A DNA stretch of 64,000 bases from a virus, in the IMG/VR virus record IMGVR_UViG_3300017917_005108, positions 98,498 through 162,497 of that record, one strand, 5' to 3'. A model generated the notes under the pieces. That model ran no database searches and was not told the DNA's origin. It saw nothing but the letters and a program-made list of their open reading frames with translations. Position 1 is the first letter of the stretch. Each line of letters begins with the position of its first letter. Of the stretch, positions 15,371-24,712 are shown one piece after another. The translations under genes were made by a program, and so were the position numbers.

Positions 15371-15586
15371 GTGAGTAAGTTTAATAGTAAGTTTGAAGAA
15401 CTAACAGAAAGCTTTAAATCAATTCTTTACAAGAAAAGAGAATTTTATCCTAAGAATTTTAATTTATCTGAAGAGTTTGTAATCTCTTTTAGAAAAGAAT
15501 ATAAAAGACTTATTGATGAAGGTATGGAGCCGAAGAAAGCTCTTCTTAAGCTTAACAAAGCATTATTGTTTCACACAAAGTTTTAA
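15371..15586 (+). CDS. small hypothetical protein
   Basis: 71 residues from a GTG start: MSKFNSKFEELTESFKS. The first 13 residues could be another capsid-targeting leader (cut after Glu), but the spacing is loose. The remainder is basic and helical. Converges with the structural gene on the other strand by a 4-bp overlap. Confidence 0.45.
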   Translation: MSKFNSKFEELTESFKSILYKKREFYPKNFNLSEEFVISFRKEYKRLIDEGMEPKKALLKLNKALLFHTKF

Positions 15587-16305
15587 TTACCTGGTGCGTC
15601 TGAGAATCCGTAGAAGTACAATAATCTCCAGTAAATGTAATTAACATCGTTCTGCACTTGTTTAGCATTTACCACAAAAGTAAGATTTCTAAAAGATGAA
15701 TTATATGTTAATCTATCTATTACAGGTACTGTAGATAATGAGGGTCTGTTTGTTGTAATGTTTAATGGTCCACCGAGACCTGCAGGCTGTAGGGTGAAAT
15801 GATGGGGTTTTAAGTTTGAACCAACATCAGATGGTACATCAGTAAGATAAATTAGCTGTGAAGATAGACCACCTAAAATTGTTGCGTAGCCCCATCGTTC
15901 ATAAATGTTACCTATAGCAGAAACAGATTGAATGAGATTATATAAAGAAACATATTCTGGAGATCCTATAGCATAAGATGCAGATGTAGTTACTCCATTT
16001 GTAACTTCTAATCTATTAGTATAATTTATAGATCTATTTGTACCTTTTACTCCATTAGAAAAAATAGAATCAGCACTTAAAATACTTGTTTGAATTGTAC
16101 TAAATAAACTATCATTACCAGTTAATGCTGCAGGAAGTGCAACATTTCCCTCTAAATCTGTTTTTACAACATTAAAATTATCAAAAGTAATTGTTTGAGT
16201 ACCATCTTGTGTTTGTAAAATCAGTAAATCTGTGCCTAAAGCAAATTGAGATTGCGGAAGACTCTGAATACTTACAAAATTACTGTTAGAGCTGTTATTT
16301 GCCAT
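15583..16305 (-). CDS. putative virion appendage protein
   Basis: 240 residues, Ser/Thr/Asn-rich with a beta pattern (TDLLILQTQDGTQTITF near the N-terminus). Looks like a tail fibre or attachment protein: a short N-terminal segment, a repetitive middle and a C-terminal domain LTFVVNAKQVQND. Its own late promoter supports a structural role. No family recognised. Confidence 0.5.
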   Translation of the reverse strand: MANNSSNSNFVSIQSLPQSQFALGTDLLILQTQDGTQTITFDNFNVVKTDLEGNVALPAALTGNDSLFSTIQTSILSADSIFSNGVKGTNRSINYTNRLEVTNGVTTSASYAIGSPEYVSLYNLIQSVSAIGNIYERWGYATILGGLSSQLIYLTDVPSDVGSNLKPHHFTLQPAGLGGPLNITTNRPSLSTVPVIDRLTYNSSFRNLTFVVNAKQVQNDVNYIYWRLLYFYGFSDAPGN

Positions 16306-16311
16306 TAATGA

Positions 16312-16319
16312 TATTTATA
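16312..16319 (-). promoter_or_regulatory. late promoter TATAAATA (minus), perfect consensus
   Basis: Six nt before ATG 16305. Confidence 0.75.
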
Positions 16320-16338
16320 CTAAAATATAAAAGTCAAT

Positions 16339-17154
16339 ATGGATAAAATAGGCGTAGGCATAGTTACATGTAATAGACCTAATTTTTTTATTAAATGCTT
16401 TAATGCTATACCTAACGATTTAGAGCTAGTTGTTATTAATGATGGTGCTGATTTTGAAGATGTTAAAAAACTTCAAGATAAAAGAAGCTTTACTTACGTA
16501 CATAATAAAGTAAATTTAGGTGTAGGAAAAAGCAAGAATATATTACTAAAAACATTAATACAAAAAGAATGTAATCACTTATTTTTAATTGAGGATGATA
16601 TTATAGTAAAAGATAAGAATGTCTTTAATGAATATATAAAAGCAAGAAATGTAACTGGCATTCAGCATTTTAATTTCGGGTATCATGGACCGGCTAATAA
16701 AAACGGTATTTCAGGAGGCAAGCCTACACCTCGCTACGTTATAGATTATGGGGAAATAAAAATAGCTATTAATTTTAATAGTGTAGGTGCTTTTTGTTAT
16801 TATACAAAAGAAGCTCTTGATAAAGTAGGAATGATTGACGAAGAGTACACCAACGCATTTGAACACGTTGATCACGATTATAGACTTTTTAAGGCGGGGT
16901 TTTATACACCTTACTGGAATTTTGCAGATATAGCTAACAGCTGTGATTATCTAGATGAAATAGAATGTTCTGAAAAAAGCAGTGCAATAAGACCTAGGTC
17001 TGATTGGAGAGAGAATATACAAAAAGGTGCAGAAATTTTTAGAAAAAGACATGGCTATCTACCAGCTTGGAATGGTGCTGTACCTGATACAAGTGAATCA
17101 GATTTAAGAAGTATATTAAAAGAGATTTTTAAAAAACATGCTAAACGAAACTGA
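16339..17154 (+). CDS. GT-A fold glycosyltransferase (family 2-like)
   Basis: 271 residues. GIVTCNRP with LELVVINDGA is the N-terminal nucleotide-sugar strand pair and IEDDI is the DxD-type metal site. Later, NAFEHVDHDYRLFKAG resembles the acceptor-side acidic motif of GT2 enzymes. First of seven consecutive sugar-transfer genes with overlapping ends. Substrate unknown. Confidence 0.75.
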   Translation: MDKIGVGIVTCNRPNFFIKCFNAIPNDLELVVINDGADFEDVKKLQDKRSFTYVHNKVNLGVGKSKNILLKTLIQKECNHLFLIEDDIIVKDKNVFNEYIKARNVTGIQHFNFGYHGPANKNGISGGKPTPRYVIDYGEIKIAINFNSVGAFCYYTKEALDKVGMIDEEYTNAFEHVDHDYRLFKAGFYTPYWNFADIANSCDYLDEIECSEKSSAIRPRSDWRENIQKGAEIFRKRHGYLPAWNGAVPDTSESDLRSILKEIFKKHAKRN

Positions 17155-17893
17155 TTTTATTATTCCAGCTTTTATGGATCATGAAGATAGAAAGAGAAAT
17201 CTTTCTATTGTTTTAGCCTATCTTAAAAAGATAGGAGCAAAAAATGTTTATGTACGTGAGTATTATAAAGAACAAAGTAAAATAAAAGATTTAACTGATA
17301 GCTACCCAGAATTTCATTTCTCTTTTAAAGAAAACAATGAATTATATTTTAATAAAATGCTTTGTATAAATGAGATATTTCTACAATTTTCTAAAAGTAA
17401 AGTTGTTAGTTTCTACGATGTTGATGTTTTATTTTCAAAAAAAGATCTTGTTGAGGCTTCAAATTTAATCTTAAACAAAACATACGATGTTGTCTATCCT
17501 TATAACGGATATTTTTACGACATACCTGCTAAAACTGTTAATCAACTTGTAACAGATTTTAATACACCTATTAATTTAAGTGAATGCACCTTATTTAATA
17601 AGGGCTCTCATGGCGGTGGCGCTCTCTTTAACAGAGAGGTTTTTTATGAAGGTGGAATGTGTAATCCTAATTTTAAAAATGTAGGGTATGACGACGATGA
17701 AATAAAATGGAGATTTTCTAAATTAGGTTATAAAATAGGTAGAACATCCGGTGTGCTCTTACATCTAAATCACTTTAGAGGTAACACATCATTTAATTAC
17801 AACGATTTTACAACAAATAACGTTAATGAAGTAGAAAAAGTTAGTAAGATGCCTCCAGAAGAGTTACGTCAGTATATTAAGAGTTGGTTATGA
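17138..17893 (+). CDS. glycosyltransferase with galactosyltransferase-like C-terminal motif
   Basis: 251 residues. FYDVDVLF carries the DxD motif and GGGALFNREVF...GYDDDEIKWRFSKLGY matches the GT2/GT7/GT27 C-terminal segment (W/G-x-E/D-D acceptor-binding loop). Overlaps the upstream gene by 17 bp. Confidence 0.7.
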   Translation: MLNETDFIIPAFMDHEDRKRNLSIVLAYLKKIGAKNVYVREYYKEQSKIKDLTDSYPEFHFSFKENNELYFNKMLCINEIFLQFSKSKVVSFYDVDVLFSKKDLVEASNLILNKTYDVVYPYNGYFYDIPAKTVNQLVTDFNTPINLSECTLFNKGSHGGGALFNREVFYEGGMCNPNFKNVGYDDDEIKWRFSKLGYKIGRTSGVLLHLNHFRGNTSFNYNDFTTNNVNEVEKVSKMPPEELRQYIKSWL

Positions 17894-18693
17894 ATGTTCC
17901 ATTGCTTAAGGGCGGAGTATGTAATCAGATGTTTCAAATAGCTGCTGTGTATGCTAATTGCTTAAAATATAATAATCAATTAGGAATAAATTACAAACTA
18001 AGCTTTGCTGCACACCAAGGCTTTCATCCTTCAAGATATAGAGAAACACTTTATAGAAATATTCTAGCTACTGAAGAAGTGCCTGAAAAAGTTTTTAGAA
18101 ATCTTGGCCATCAATTTGTCGCTATACCTAATGAAAAGGATTTACTTATAGATGGCTATTTTCAGAGTTATAGATTTTTTTCTGAATACAATGAACAAAT
18201 AAAAGAATTGTTTTGCTTCCCACAAAGCATAAAAGAAAAAATTAATAAAGTAAAAGAAAAAATTAATAAGTCATTTTGTGTTATTCATATACGTAGAGGT
18301 GATTACAAGGTATTAGTTCCACATCATTTTGTGTGTACTAAGGAATACTATTTAAAGTGCGTAGATTTAATTAAAAGAGAAGCTGATAATATTAATTTTA
18401 TTGTTATAACAGATGATAAGTCTCACGTTTATTCAGAATTTGAACAGCAATTTAATACTGGTGAATTTATAATTTCTAATTCACAAAATGAAATTGAAGA
18501 TTTATACCTCTTAACACAAGCTGACTATATAATTGGTAGTAATAGTTCTTTTTCTTGGTGGGGATCCTTTTTAAATAAAAATAAAAATAAATGCCTATTT
18601 CCAGATGTATGGTTTGGAAAAGAGGGTATAAAAGAGTATGGCCATCCTGAACTATACCTTGATTATATGACTAAGGTTTCAGTGAATGAATAA
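17890..18693 (+). CDS. GT11-like alpha-1,2-fucosyltransferase
   Basis: 267 residues from ATG 17890. LLKGGVCNQMFQIAAVYANC is the GT11 N-terminal signature (GGLGNQMFQ-like), CVIHIRRGDYK is the GDP-fucose-binding H-x-R-R-G-D motif, and YIIGSNSSFSWWGSFLN is the conserved C-terminal motif. Transfers fucose from GDP-fucose in an alpha-1,2 linkage in known members. No GDP-fucose synthesis genes are in the window. Confidence 0.85.
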   Translation: MNVPLLKGGVCNQMFQIAAVYANCLKYNNQLGINYKLSFAAHQGFHPSRYRETLYRNILATEEVPEKVFRNLGHQFVAIPNEKDLLIDGYFQSYRFFSEYNEQIKELFCFPQSIKEKINKVKEKINKSFCVIHIRRGDYKVLVPHHFVCTKEYYLKCVDLIKREADNINFIVITDDKSHVYSEFEQQFNTGEFIISNSQNEIEDLYLLTQADYIIGSNSSFSWWGSFLNKNKNKCLFPDVWFGKEGIKEYGHPELYLDYMTKVSVNE

Positions 18694-19546
18694 ATTAGTT
18701 ATAGTAAGGGATGATTCTGCTGTTGGCTTAGGATCAACAATATTAAGAGTTTTACATCATTTATACTATCTAAAGCCTAATACTATTGCTTATTATGAAA
18801 TGCAAAACAAATTATATTCAAATTTTGGTAATACATGGAACAAATTTTTAATACAGCCTTTTGAAGATAAAAAAAATATAATAAAAGAAAAGTTTAATAA
18901 TAACGATTATGAGCTAACGACAAGCTGGGGCAATGGTGAAAAATTTTTCTTAAGTTACGGTAAAGATCAAAAAAAAGATCAATTTACTAATGTAGAATTA
19001 GTAACACCGGTAAGAGATGTTTTTAAAAAATACATTAAGGTAAAACCGTTTATCTACGATATTGCAAAAACGTTTTATCAAAAAAATTTGAATGAAAAAA
19101 AAGTATTATCTGTTCATATAAGAGGTACAGATATGTTTAATAGCCATGCGTCCGGACAACTACATTTAATGGATTATAAAAAATATATTAAGCCTTCTGT
19201 AGAAGAAGCACTTAGTAAAGATAATTATGACTGTATTTTTTTGGCTACCGATAATGCAGAAACAGTTAATAATTTTAAATGTGATTTTGGTAAAATTTTG
19301 ATTAAAAGAAATACAGATTTAGTCTCAAAAGATAACCCTTATGGTCTACATTATTCTAATATTAATAGCTCTGATGAACAAAAATTTAAACTTGGAGTTG
19401 ATATGCTGGTAGATGCTATTATTATGTCTATGTGTAAGTATAGTCTTTGCGTAAGAAGTAATGTATCTATACTCAATATATTAATGAGAGATAATTTTAA
19501 CTACAATTTTATTGACGATCATATAGATTATGGGAGAGCTGGATAA
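18686..19546 (+). CDS. fucosyltransferase-like protein (GT23/NodZ superfamily)
   Basis: 286 residues. VLSVHIRGTDMF (~139-150) is the H-x-R-x-D motif of GDP-fucose-dependent GT23/GT65/GT68 enzymes, and the C-terminal CVRSNVSILNILM replaces the usual ...SNxS.. nucleotide loop. Start overlaps the GT11 gene by 8 bp. A NodZ-like role is inferred. Confidence 0.6.
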   Translation: MNKLVIVRDDSAVGLGSTILRVLHHLYYLKPNTIAYYEMQNKLYSNFGNTWNKFLIQPFEDKKNIIKEKFNNNDYELTTSWGNGEKFFLSYGKDQKKDQFTNVELVTPVRDVFKKYIKVKPFIYDIAKTFYQKNLNEKKVLSVHIRGTDMFNSHASGQLHLMDYKKYIKPSVEEALSKDNYDCIFLATDNAETVNNFKCDFGKILIKRNTDLVSKDNPYGLHYSNINSSDEQKFKLGVDMLVDAIIMSMCKYSLCVRSNVSILNILMRDNFNYNFIDDHIDYGRAG

Positions 19547-20388
19547 TGATTGAAGTAAACTTATTTGACGGTACTTTTGCACATTCAAAAGGAGAAAATG
19601 GGTTTCTTACATCTACTAAAGATCGTAAACCATTAGAAATACAGTATACTGAAAGGTTGCTAGATTACGACGGTGTTACAGTCTTTTGTGATGATTTAAT
19701 GTATAGTGAGTTTCCTGATAAAGTAAAATCAAAATATAAAGTTGCTTGGTGTCTAGAGTCTCCAGCGGTAAAGCCATACATTTCTGCGAGTTTACATGGA
19801 ATAGCAGATAAATTTGACTATATTATCACTTTTAGAGAAGATTTAATTAAACTAAACCCTAAAAAGTTTCTACCTGCTATTGTAGGTGGTACCTGGATAC
19901 CAGAGAGAGATCATTCTCTTTATACAGATCAAAAAACAAAAAAGTGTTCATTACTGCTGTCTGGAAAATCTTTTACTTCAGGTCAATCATTAAGACACCA
20001 AATTGCACATAGTGTTGCAGGTATTGATATTATGGGTGGCGGATCAAAAACAGGTCATATCAAAAACAAACTAGATTCCTTAAAAAATTACAAATATAGT
20101 TTTATTATAGAAAATTGTCAACATTATAATTATTTTACTGAAAAATTAATAGACTGCTTAGTCACTGGTACAGTTCCTATTTATTTTGGTTGTCCTAATA
20201 TTAGTGATCACTTTAATATAAACGGATTTGTAGTTATAAACAATTTTAGAGACCTAGAAAACATAAAATTAACTAATGCTAAATATGAAGAATATAAACC
20301 ATATATTAAAGAGAATTTTGAAAAAGCTAAAAATTATCTTTCATCTGATGATAGTTTAGCTAAAATAATACAGAAATATATTTTATGA
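19546..20388 (+). CDS. GT10-like alpha-1,3/4-fucosyltransferase
   Basis: 280 residues. The GT10 core is YSFIIENCQHYNYFTEKLID followed by GTVPIYFGCPNI, which form the GDP-fucose-binding site of bacterial and animal alpha-1,3-fucosyltransferases. N-terminal half is the variable acceptor domain. Starts in the previous stop. Confidence 0.8.
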   Translation: MIEVNLFDGTFAHSKGENGFLTSTKDRKPLEIQYTERLLDYDGVTVFCDDLMYSEFPDKVKSKYKVAWCLESPAVKPYISASLHGIADKFDYIITFREDLIKLNPKKFLPAIVGGTWIPERDHSLYTDQKTKKCSLLLSGKSFTSGQSLRHQIAHSVAGIDIMGGGSKTGHIKNKLDSLKNYKYSFIIENCQHYNYFTEKLIDCLVTGTVPIYFGCPNISDHFNINGFVVINNFRDLENIKLTNAKYEEYKPYIKENFEKAKNYLSSDDSLAKIIQKYIL

Positions 20389-21257
20389 GCCAACTTTCAA
20401 TAATTATTGCCTGTAGAGATGATGATTATGGATATAATATTCTCCATAGATTAGAAAAAGGTATTGAAAGCAATATAAGATTCTTAGAAAAATATAATAT
20501 TTTTTATGAATATGTTATTGTTGACTGGTGTCCTTTTGATAACAAGAAAAACCTATACCAATTAGACCTTTTTAATAAATTTAAAAATAAAAATATAAAA
20601 CATGTTATTGTTGATAAAAACATAATAGAAGCTGAAAAATTAAACCCAAAAGTTTTTTACGAATTTTTTGCTAAAAATGCAGGTATAGTAAACGCAACAG
20701 GTGAGTATCTTTTGTTGACCAATTGCGATATTGTTCTTTCTAATAGCTTAACAAAAGATATAAAAAATGTTATTGAAAGCAAAAATAAAACAAATTTTTA
20801 TAGACCTAAATTTAGATGGAATATGCAGTTTTTAGAAAACGATGAAGTAAGAGTATTGAGAGAATGGAATCTGCCAGAAAATAGTACTATGGATAGAGAA
20901 ATAGTAGGTGCATATTCCGGTGATTTTGTACTCGTAGATAGAAATATTTTTATAGAGAAATGTCAAGGTTACGATGAAGTATTTTATGGTCACAGAGATT
21001 TTTTAAAGTGGCAGACAGGAATGGACAGTGAAGCTTGTTGGAATTTAAAAAATAACAATATAAAATGTATTGTTTTTGATAGCGGATATTATCATATAGA
21101 TCATTCGAATATAATACCTACATCTCCTCATGATATAAAGCTATTAGATGGACATTATAGGGTAGATGTCAAATATACTAATAAGCCAGATTGGGGTTAT
21201 AAAAATTACAATTCTATTAAAATAAATGATAATGTTATAAAATACTTTTCAAAATGA
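20385..21257 (+). CDS. GT-A glycosyltransferase
   Basis: 290 residues. SIIIACRDDDYG at the N-terminus, YVIVDWCPFD and LLLTNCDIVLS (Asp-containing metal site) are GT2-like. The C-terminal YGHRDFLKWQTGMDSEACWNL fits an acceptor-binding acidic segment. Overlaps both neighbours by 4 bp. Confidence 0.65.
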   Translation: MSQLSIIIACRDDDYGYNILHRLEKGIESNIRFLEKYNIFYEYVIVDWCPFDNKKNLYQLDLFNKFKNKNIKHVIVDKNIIEAEKLNPKVFYEFFAKNAGIVNATGEYLLLTNCDIVLSNSLTKDIKNVIESKNKTNFYRPKFRWNMQFLENDEVRVLREWNLPENSTMDREIVGAYSGDFVLVDRNIFIEKCQGYDEVFYGHRDFLKWQTGMDSEACWNLKNNNIKCIVFDSGYYHIDHSNIIPTSPHDIKLLDGHYRVDVKYTNKPDWGYKNYNSIKINDNVIKYFSK

Positions 21258-22045
21258 AAAAAGTATTGAGTTTTTGTTTGTGGGGTGACAAGGAAAAATA
21301 TAAAGTAGGTTTAAAAGAAAATTTAAAATTAAAAGAATTATTTTATCCGGAATGGGAGTTTTGGCTTTATGTCCCAGAAGCTTATGATCTTTCCTTTTTA
21401 GGAAATGATATTTCTCAAATAGTAGTAAAGAAAGTTGCAGATAAGGAATGTTTTTTCTTTTCAATTTATAGATTTTTACCACCAATAGATCAAAGTGTAG
21501 ATATTTTTCAGGTAAGAGATTTAGATAGTCGACTTACATTGCGAGAAAGGCTTGCAGTAGATCAGTGGATATATTCTGGAAAAGAGCTTCATATAATGAG
21601 AGATCATCCTCATCATACATTTGTAATAAACGCAGGTATGTGGGGAGCTAAGAGTAATAAGTTACGTAATATTGATTCAATGATTAAGAAAATGAATAGA
21701 GTAGAAACTAATTTTTTTATTGATTCAGAGTTTTTGAAATACGATTTATACCCCATCTTTAACAAAGATGAAATTTTTATTCACGATGAAATTTTTGATG
21801 ATGGCAACACTTTTCCAATTAAAAGAAAATATGATGAGTATATAGGGTCACAGTATGATGAAAATAATATTTCAAATCAACAGAATGCTAGCTTACTATT
21901 AGGCTATTGCGATGCAAAAGAAAATACAATAAGAAATAATTTATTGAACAACCAGCACTATATTGAAGGTATTAATACTTTTAGATCATACACAGGCATG
22001 CCTAATAAGAATATGCTTGTTTATAGAAGTATGGTAAGATCTTAA
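21254..22045 (+). CDS. putative glycosyltransferase
   Basis: 263 residues. FQVRDLDSRLTLRE contains a D-x-D and HHTFVINAGMWGAKS resembles the acceptor/donor loop of phage and bacterial sugar transferases acting on polysaccharide. Less certain than its neighbours. Ends 4 bp inside the DUF3431 gene, tail to tail. Confidence 0.5.
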   Translation: MKKVLSFCLWGDKEKYKVGLKENLKLKELFYPEWEFWLYVPEAYDLSFLGNDISQIVVKKVADKECFFFSIYRFLPPIDQSVDIFQVRDLDSRLTLRERLAVDQWIYSGKELHIMRDHPHHTFVINAGMWGAKSNKLRNIDSMIKKMNRVETNFFIDSEFLKYDLYPIFNKDEIFIHDEIFDDGNTFPIKRKYDEYIGSQYDENNISNQQNASLLLGYCDAKENTIRNNLLNNQHYIEGINTFRSYTGMPNKNMLVYRSMVRS

Positions 22046-22698
22046 AGATAGCAAAATAACTGTGGCCAAGTAAACTCCATTCCACCGTCTTTTGTACTGC
22101 AATTATCTACTTTATTTCTATCTTTAAAGTTTTCTATTAAATCCTTATAAACACTCCTAGGCCATTTTTTAATAATATCTTTATGAACACAAAACTGTGC
22201 GTTTATAAAAGCTTCATGGTTTCTCTTATCAATTTCTAACCCTGTAGCTTTCCTTATTACAGAGTTTGCATCTAACCCAGCAGCTTGATTAATATCATAA
22301 CAACCAAAAGGGTGCTGTCCATTTCTATAGACGTTATGAGCACTCTGTTCCTCAGGGAATCCTGAATAGCATATTTTACATTCAGTTAAAAACATTATCT
22401 CAGGTAAATATTTTGAATTTACAAATGATAAAAAGTCTTTAAAGTGTACAAAAGGATCACCATGCACAAAGATTTCAAACGGTCTTAAGTTATCATAATT
22501 TTTAATTATATGAAACAAATAGGTATGACCCTCTCTACCAACATTACATAAGTTTATCTCTTCTCCATTAACATTATAGGAATCATATTCTGCAATATTA
22601 TTATTTTTGTTATATACAATATATTCACATTGAAGCTCTTTTACCCAAGAAATATCTTCTTGATACTTGGAAACAACTACCCTTCTGTTTGCATACAT
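22042..22698 (-). CDS. DUF3431 protein
   Basis: 218 residues. RRVVVSKYQEDISWVKEL, YIVYNKN, NVGREGHTYLFHIIKNYDNL and FCVHKDIIKKWPRSVY match the DUF3431 layout. The family sits beside glycosyltransferases in bacteria and fungi and looks itself like a GT-A-type enzyme. The only minus-strand gene in this cassette, facing away from the mutase gene. Confidence 0.7.
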   Translation of the reverse strand: MYANRRVVVSKYQEDISWVKELQCEYIVYNKNNNIAEYDSYNVNGEEINLCNVGREGHTYLFHIIKNYDNLRPFEIFVHGDPFVHFKDFLSFVNSKYLPEIMFLTECKICYSGFPEEQSAHNVYRNGQHPFGCYDINQAAGLDANSVIRKATGLEIDKRNHEAFINAQFCVHKDIIKKWPRSVYKDLIENFKDRNKVDNCSTKDGGMEFTWPQLFCYL

Positions 22699-22713
22699 AA
22701 AATAATAATATAA

Positions 22714-22719
22714 TATAAT
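22714..22719 (+). promoter_or_regulatory. sigma70-like -10 TATAAT
   Basis: Five nt before ATG 22725. The divergent AT-rich spacer 22699-22724 serves both strands. Confidence 0.4.
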
Positions 22720-22724
22720 TCAAC

Positions 22725-23714
22725 ATGAAAGCAACAATTGTTGGATGCGGACTGTCTGGAATTACCGCAGCAATAATTTTAAAAAATAAAGGCTATAAAG
22801 TAGAAATTTTTGATACAAGAAATCATATAGGCGGTAATTGTTATGACAGTAATGTATGTGGCACTATAGTACACAATTACGGTCCTCATATTTTTCATAC
22901 TGACGATGAAGAGGTGTTTGCATTTCTCTCAAACTATACAGAGTTTTTTCCATTTGAGTATAAACCATTAGGTGATACAGAGCTTGGTCTTATTTCATTA
23001 CCGTATAGTAAAAAAACTATTAATGAATTAGGCAGAGAACTTACACAGGATGAAATTGTAAAATATATTTTTAAAGACTATTCTGAGAAGCAGTGGGGAG
23101 TACCTTTTGAAAAAATACCAAAATCAATTACAAATAGAATACCCAAAACTAAAGATGATTTAGACCCTACATGGTACGGTAATCAAAAATATCAATGTAT
23201 GCCTAAATTTGGATATACTAAGATGATGGAAAATATGTTAACTGATATCAAAGTAAATTTAGGAGTAGAAGAAAACACATGGAAAAAATATAATTCAGAT
23301 TTAGTAATTTTTACCGGTAAAATAGATCAATATTTTGATTATATTCACGGCTATCTCCCCTATAGATCACTAGAATTTAACCATCACATTACAGATAAAA
23401 AATTAGAAAGAGTAGTAATAAATCAAAATAATATGCGAAACAAATATACAAGAGTTTATGATCATAGCTATTTTACATACAATCATAAAGGAATAACAGT
23501 TGTAACCAAAGAGTATCCTGTGCAACATAATAATACAAATATACCTTTCTATCCAATTCCTTTTGGAGAAGGTGACAGCATATATAATAATCTATATAAA
23601 CCCCTTGGTGAAAAAGAAAAAAATGTAATATTTTTAGGAAGATTGGCAACTTACAAATATTTGGATATGTGGATGGCTATAAAACAAGTCTTTTTAAGAC
23701 TAAAAAATATTTGA
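22725..23714 (+). CDS. glf: UDP-galactopyranose mutase
   Basis: 329 residues. FAD-binding Rossmann start ATIVGCGLSGITAAIIL, HIGGNCYDSNV and YGPHIFHTDDEEV are the UGM signatures. SEKQWGVPFEKIP and LGRLATYKYLDM near the C-terminus complete the fold. Interconverts UDP-galactopyranose and UDP-galactofuranose, implying that one of the transferases uses galactofuranose. Slightly shorter than bacterial Glf (about 370). Confidence 0.9.
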   Translation: MKATIVGCGLSGITAAIILKNKGYKVEIFDTRNHIGGNCYDSNVCGTIVHNYGPHIFHTDDEEVFAFLSNYTEFFPFEYKPLGDTELGLISLPYSKKTINELGRELTQDEIVKYIFKDYSEKQWGVPFEKIPKSITNRIPKTKDDLDPTWYGNQKYQCMPKFGYTKMMENMLTDIKVNLGVEENTWKKYNSDLVIFTGKIDQYFDYIHGYLPYRSLEFNHHITDKKLERVVINQNNMRNKYTRVYDHSYFTYNHKGITVVTKEYPVQHNNTNIPFYPIPFGEGDSIYNNLYKPLGEKEKNVIFLGRLATYKYLDMWMAIKQVFLRLKNI

Positions 23715-23738
23715 TATTTTTATTTTTCATTATATAAT
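23711..23738 (+). promoter_or_regulatory. sigma70 promoter TTGATA-16-TATAAT
   Basis: -35 at 23711-23716 overlaps the mutase stop; -10 at 23733-23738 ends 6 nt before ATG 23745. Confidence 0.55.
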
Positions 23739-23744
23739 ACACAC

Positions 23745-24329
23745 ATGATTATAGAGCAAAAAGTTTATGATGGTAAGCTAATACATAGTAGATTTGCATA
23801 CAAATTTTTTAAAGATAAGACTCTTCCTATTGGAAATATTGTAGCATTTAGAGCTCCGATGCACGTTGAATTGGATGGTATGATTGATTCTGAAGATTTA
23901 ATTAATAATGATTTTATCTATAGCGACGATGCAATTAATTTTTGCTGGGAAATTCCTTACCTCGATGCATTTGGTGCTGTAGCTTGGCAAAGGCTATTCA
24001 ATACACAAATAGCGCATGTGTTAGGCAACAAATATCTAAAAGCTCCTATTGAAGTAGATGGTGATGATCTAATTGTACATAAAGAGCATGCACAGGGTGG
24101 TGTCACTCAAAAGAAAGGTAAGTGCAGTGTGAGTATTACATATTCAAAAAACAATGTAACGCTCGGTCATACAGGAATTAATATTAATGCTGGTAAAAAA
24201 GCTCCTGCTTTTGCTTACTCTACTAATTTAACAGAAGAGCAGGCAAAAGAATTTATGAAAGATATTATTGACATATTTTATACTCTTAACGATGATATTT
24301 TTATTGCTACTTCAAAAGTAATTTGCTAA
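23745..24329 (+). CDS. DUF366-like protein
   Basis: 194 residues. The pattern LIHSRFAYKFF, IVAFRAPMHVELDGMIDSED, FIYSDDAINFCWEIP, GKCSVSI and LGHTGINI closely follows archaeal DUF366 proteins, which have no assigned function. Its occurrence in a phage is unusual. It overlaps the clamp-loader gene by one base and is transcribed from its own sigma70-like promoter. Confidence 0.65.
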   Translation: MIIEQKVYDGKLIHSRFAYKFFKDKTLPIGNIVAFRAPMHVELDGMIDSEDLINNDFIYSDDAINFCWEIPYLDAFGAVAWQRLFNTQIAHVLGNKYLKAPIEVDGDDLIVHKEHAQGGVTQKKGKCSVSITYSKNNVTLGHTGININAGKKAPAFAYSTNLTEEQAKEFMKDIIDIFYTLNDDIFIATSKVIC

Positions 24330-24697
24330 TGTCTATTTTTGACTTTTTAAAAGATCTTCTTTTTTTTAAGAGTAAAAGAAGTTTATCAAACATTGATAGT
24401 GAGAGCAGCTTCTCGCCATATATGGTTAATAGATGGGCAAGTATGTATTCAAATACTGTAGCGCTTTATAGTAATATATTAAACAAATATCTTATGTTTA
24501 GTCCAAATAAAGAAGATTTGTTTGGGCTTTTTCTTGCAGTTTTACCTAGAGTGCCGCAAAGAAAAATTACTTATTATAAAAAAAATAAAGAAGAAAAAAG
24601 TGATAATGATGAAAATATAGTACTTTTAGCTAAATCGTTAGAGCTTTCTACAAAAGAAATAGAAAAGTATATTGATACGTTGAAATGTAATAAATAA
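24329..24697 (+). CDS. 62: clamp-loader small subunit, gp62-like
   Basis: 122 residues from ATG 24329. FDFLKDLLFFKSKRSL, SPYMVNRWASMY and the basic RVPQRKITYYKK stretch match the short gp62-type subunit seen in T4-like phages, where gp44/62 loads the gp45 clamp. Much shorter than T4 gp62 (187), as in cyanophage versions. gp44 and gp45 are not adjacent here. Confidence 0.65.
   Translation: MSIFDFLKDLLFFKSKRSLSNIDSESSFSPYMVNRWASMYSNTVALYSNILNKYLMFSPNKEDLFGLFLAVLPRVPQRKITYYKKNKEEKSDNDENIVLLAKSLELSTKEIEKYIDTLKCNK
24689..24696 (+). promoter_or_regulatory. late promoter AATAAATA
   Basis: Overlaps the end of the gp62-like gene; 16 nt before ATG 24713, so this mRNA would have a short leader. Confidence 0.5.
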
Positions 24698-24712
24698 AAG
24701 CTAATTATTATT

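Noticed and set aside
16339-22045. Glycosyltransferase cluster as a bacterial island or prophage-host boundary
   Set aside because: Base composition and gene packing match the flanking phage genes, and no integrase, repeats or attachment sites border it.
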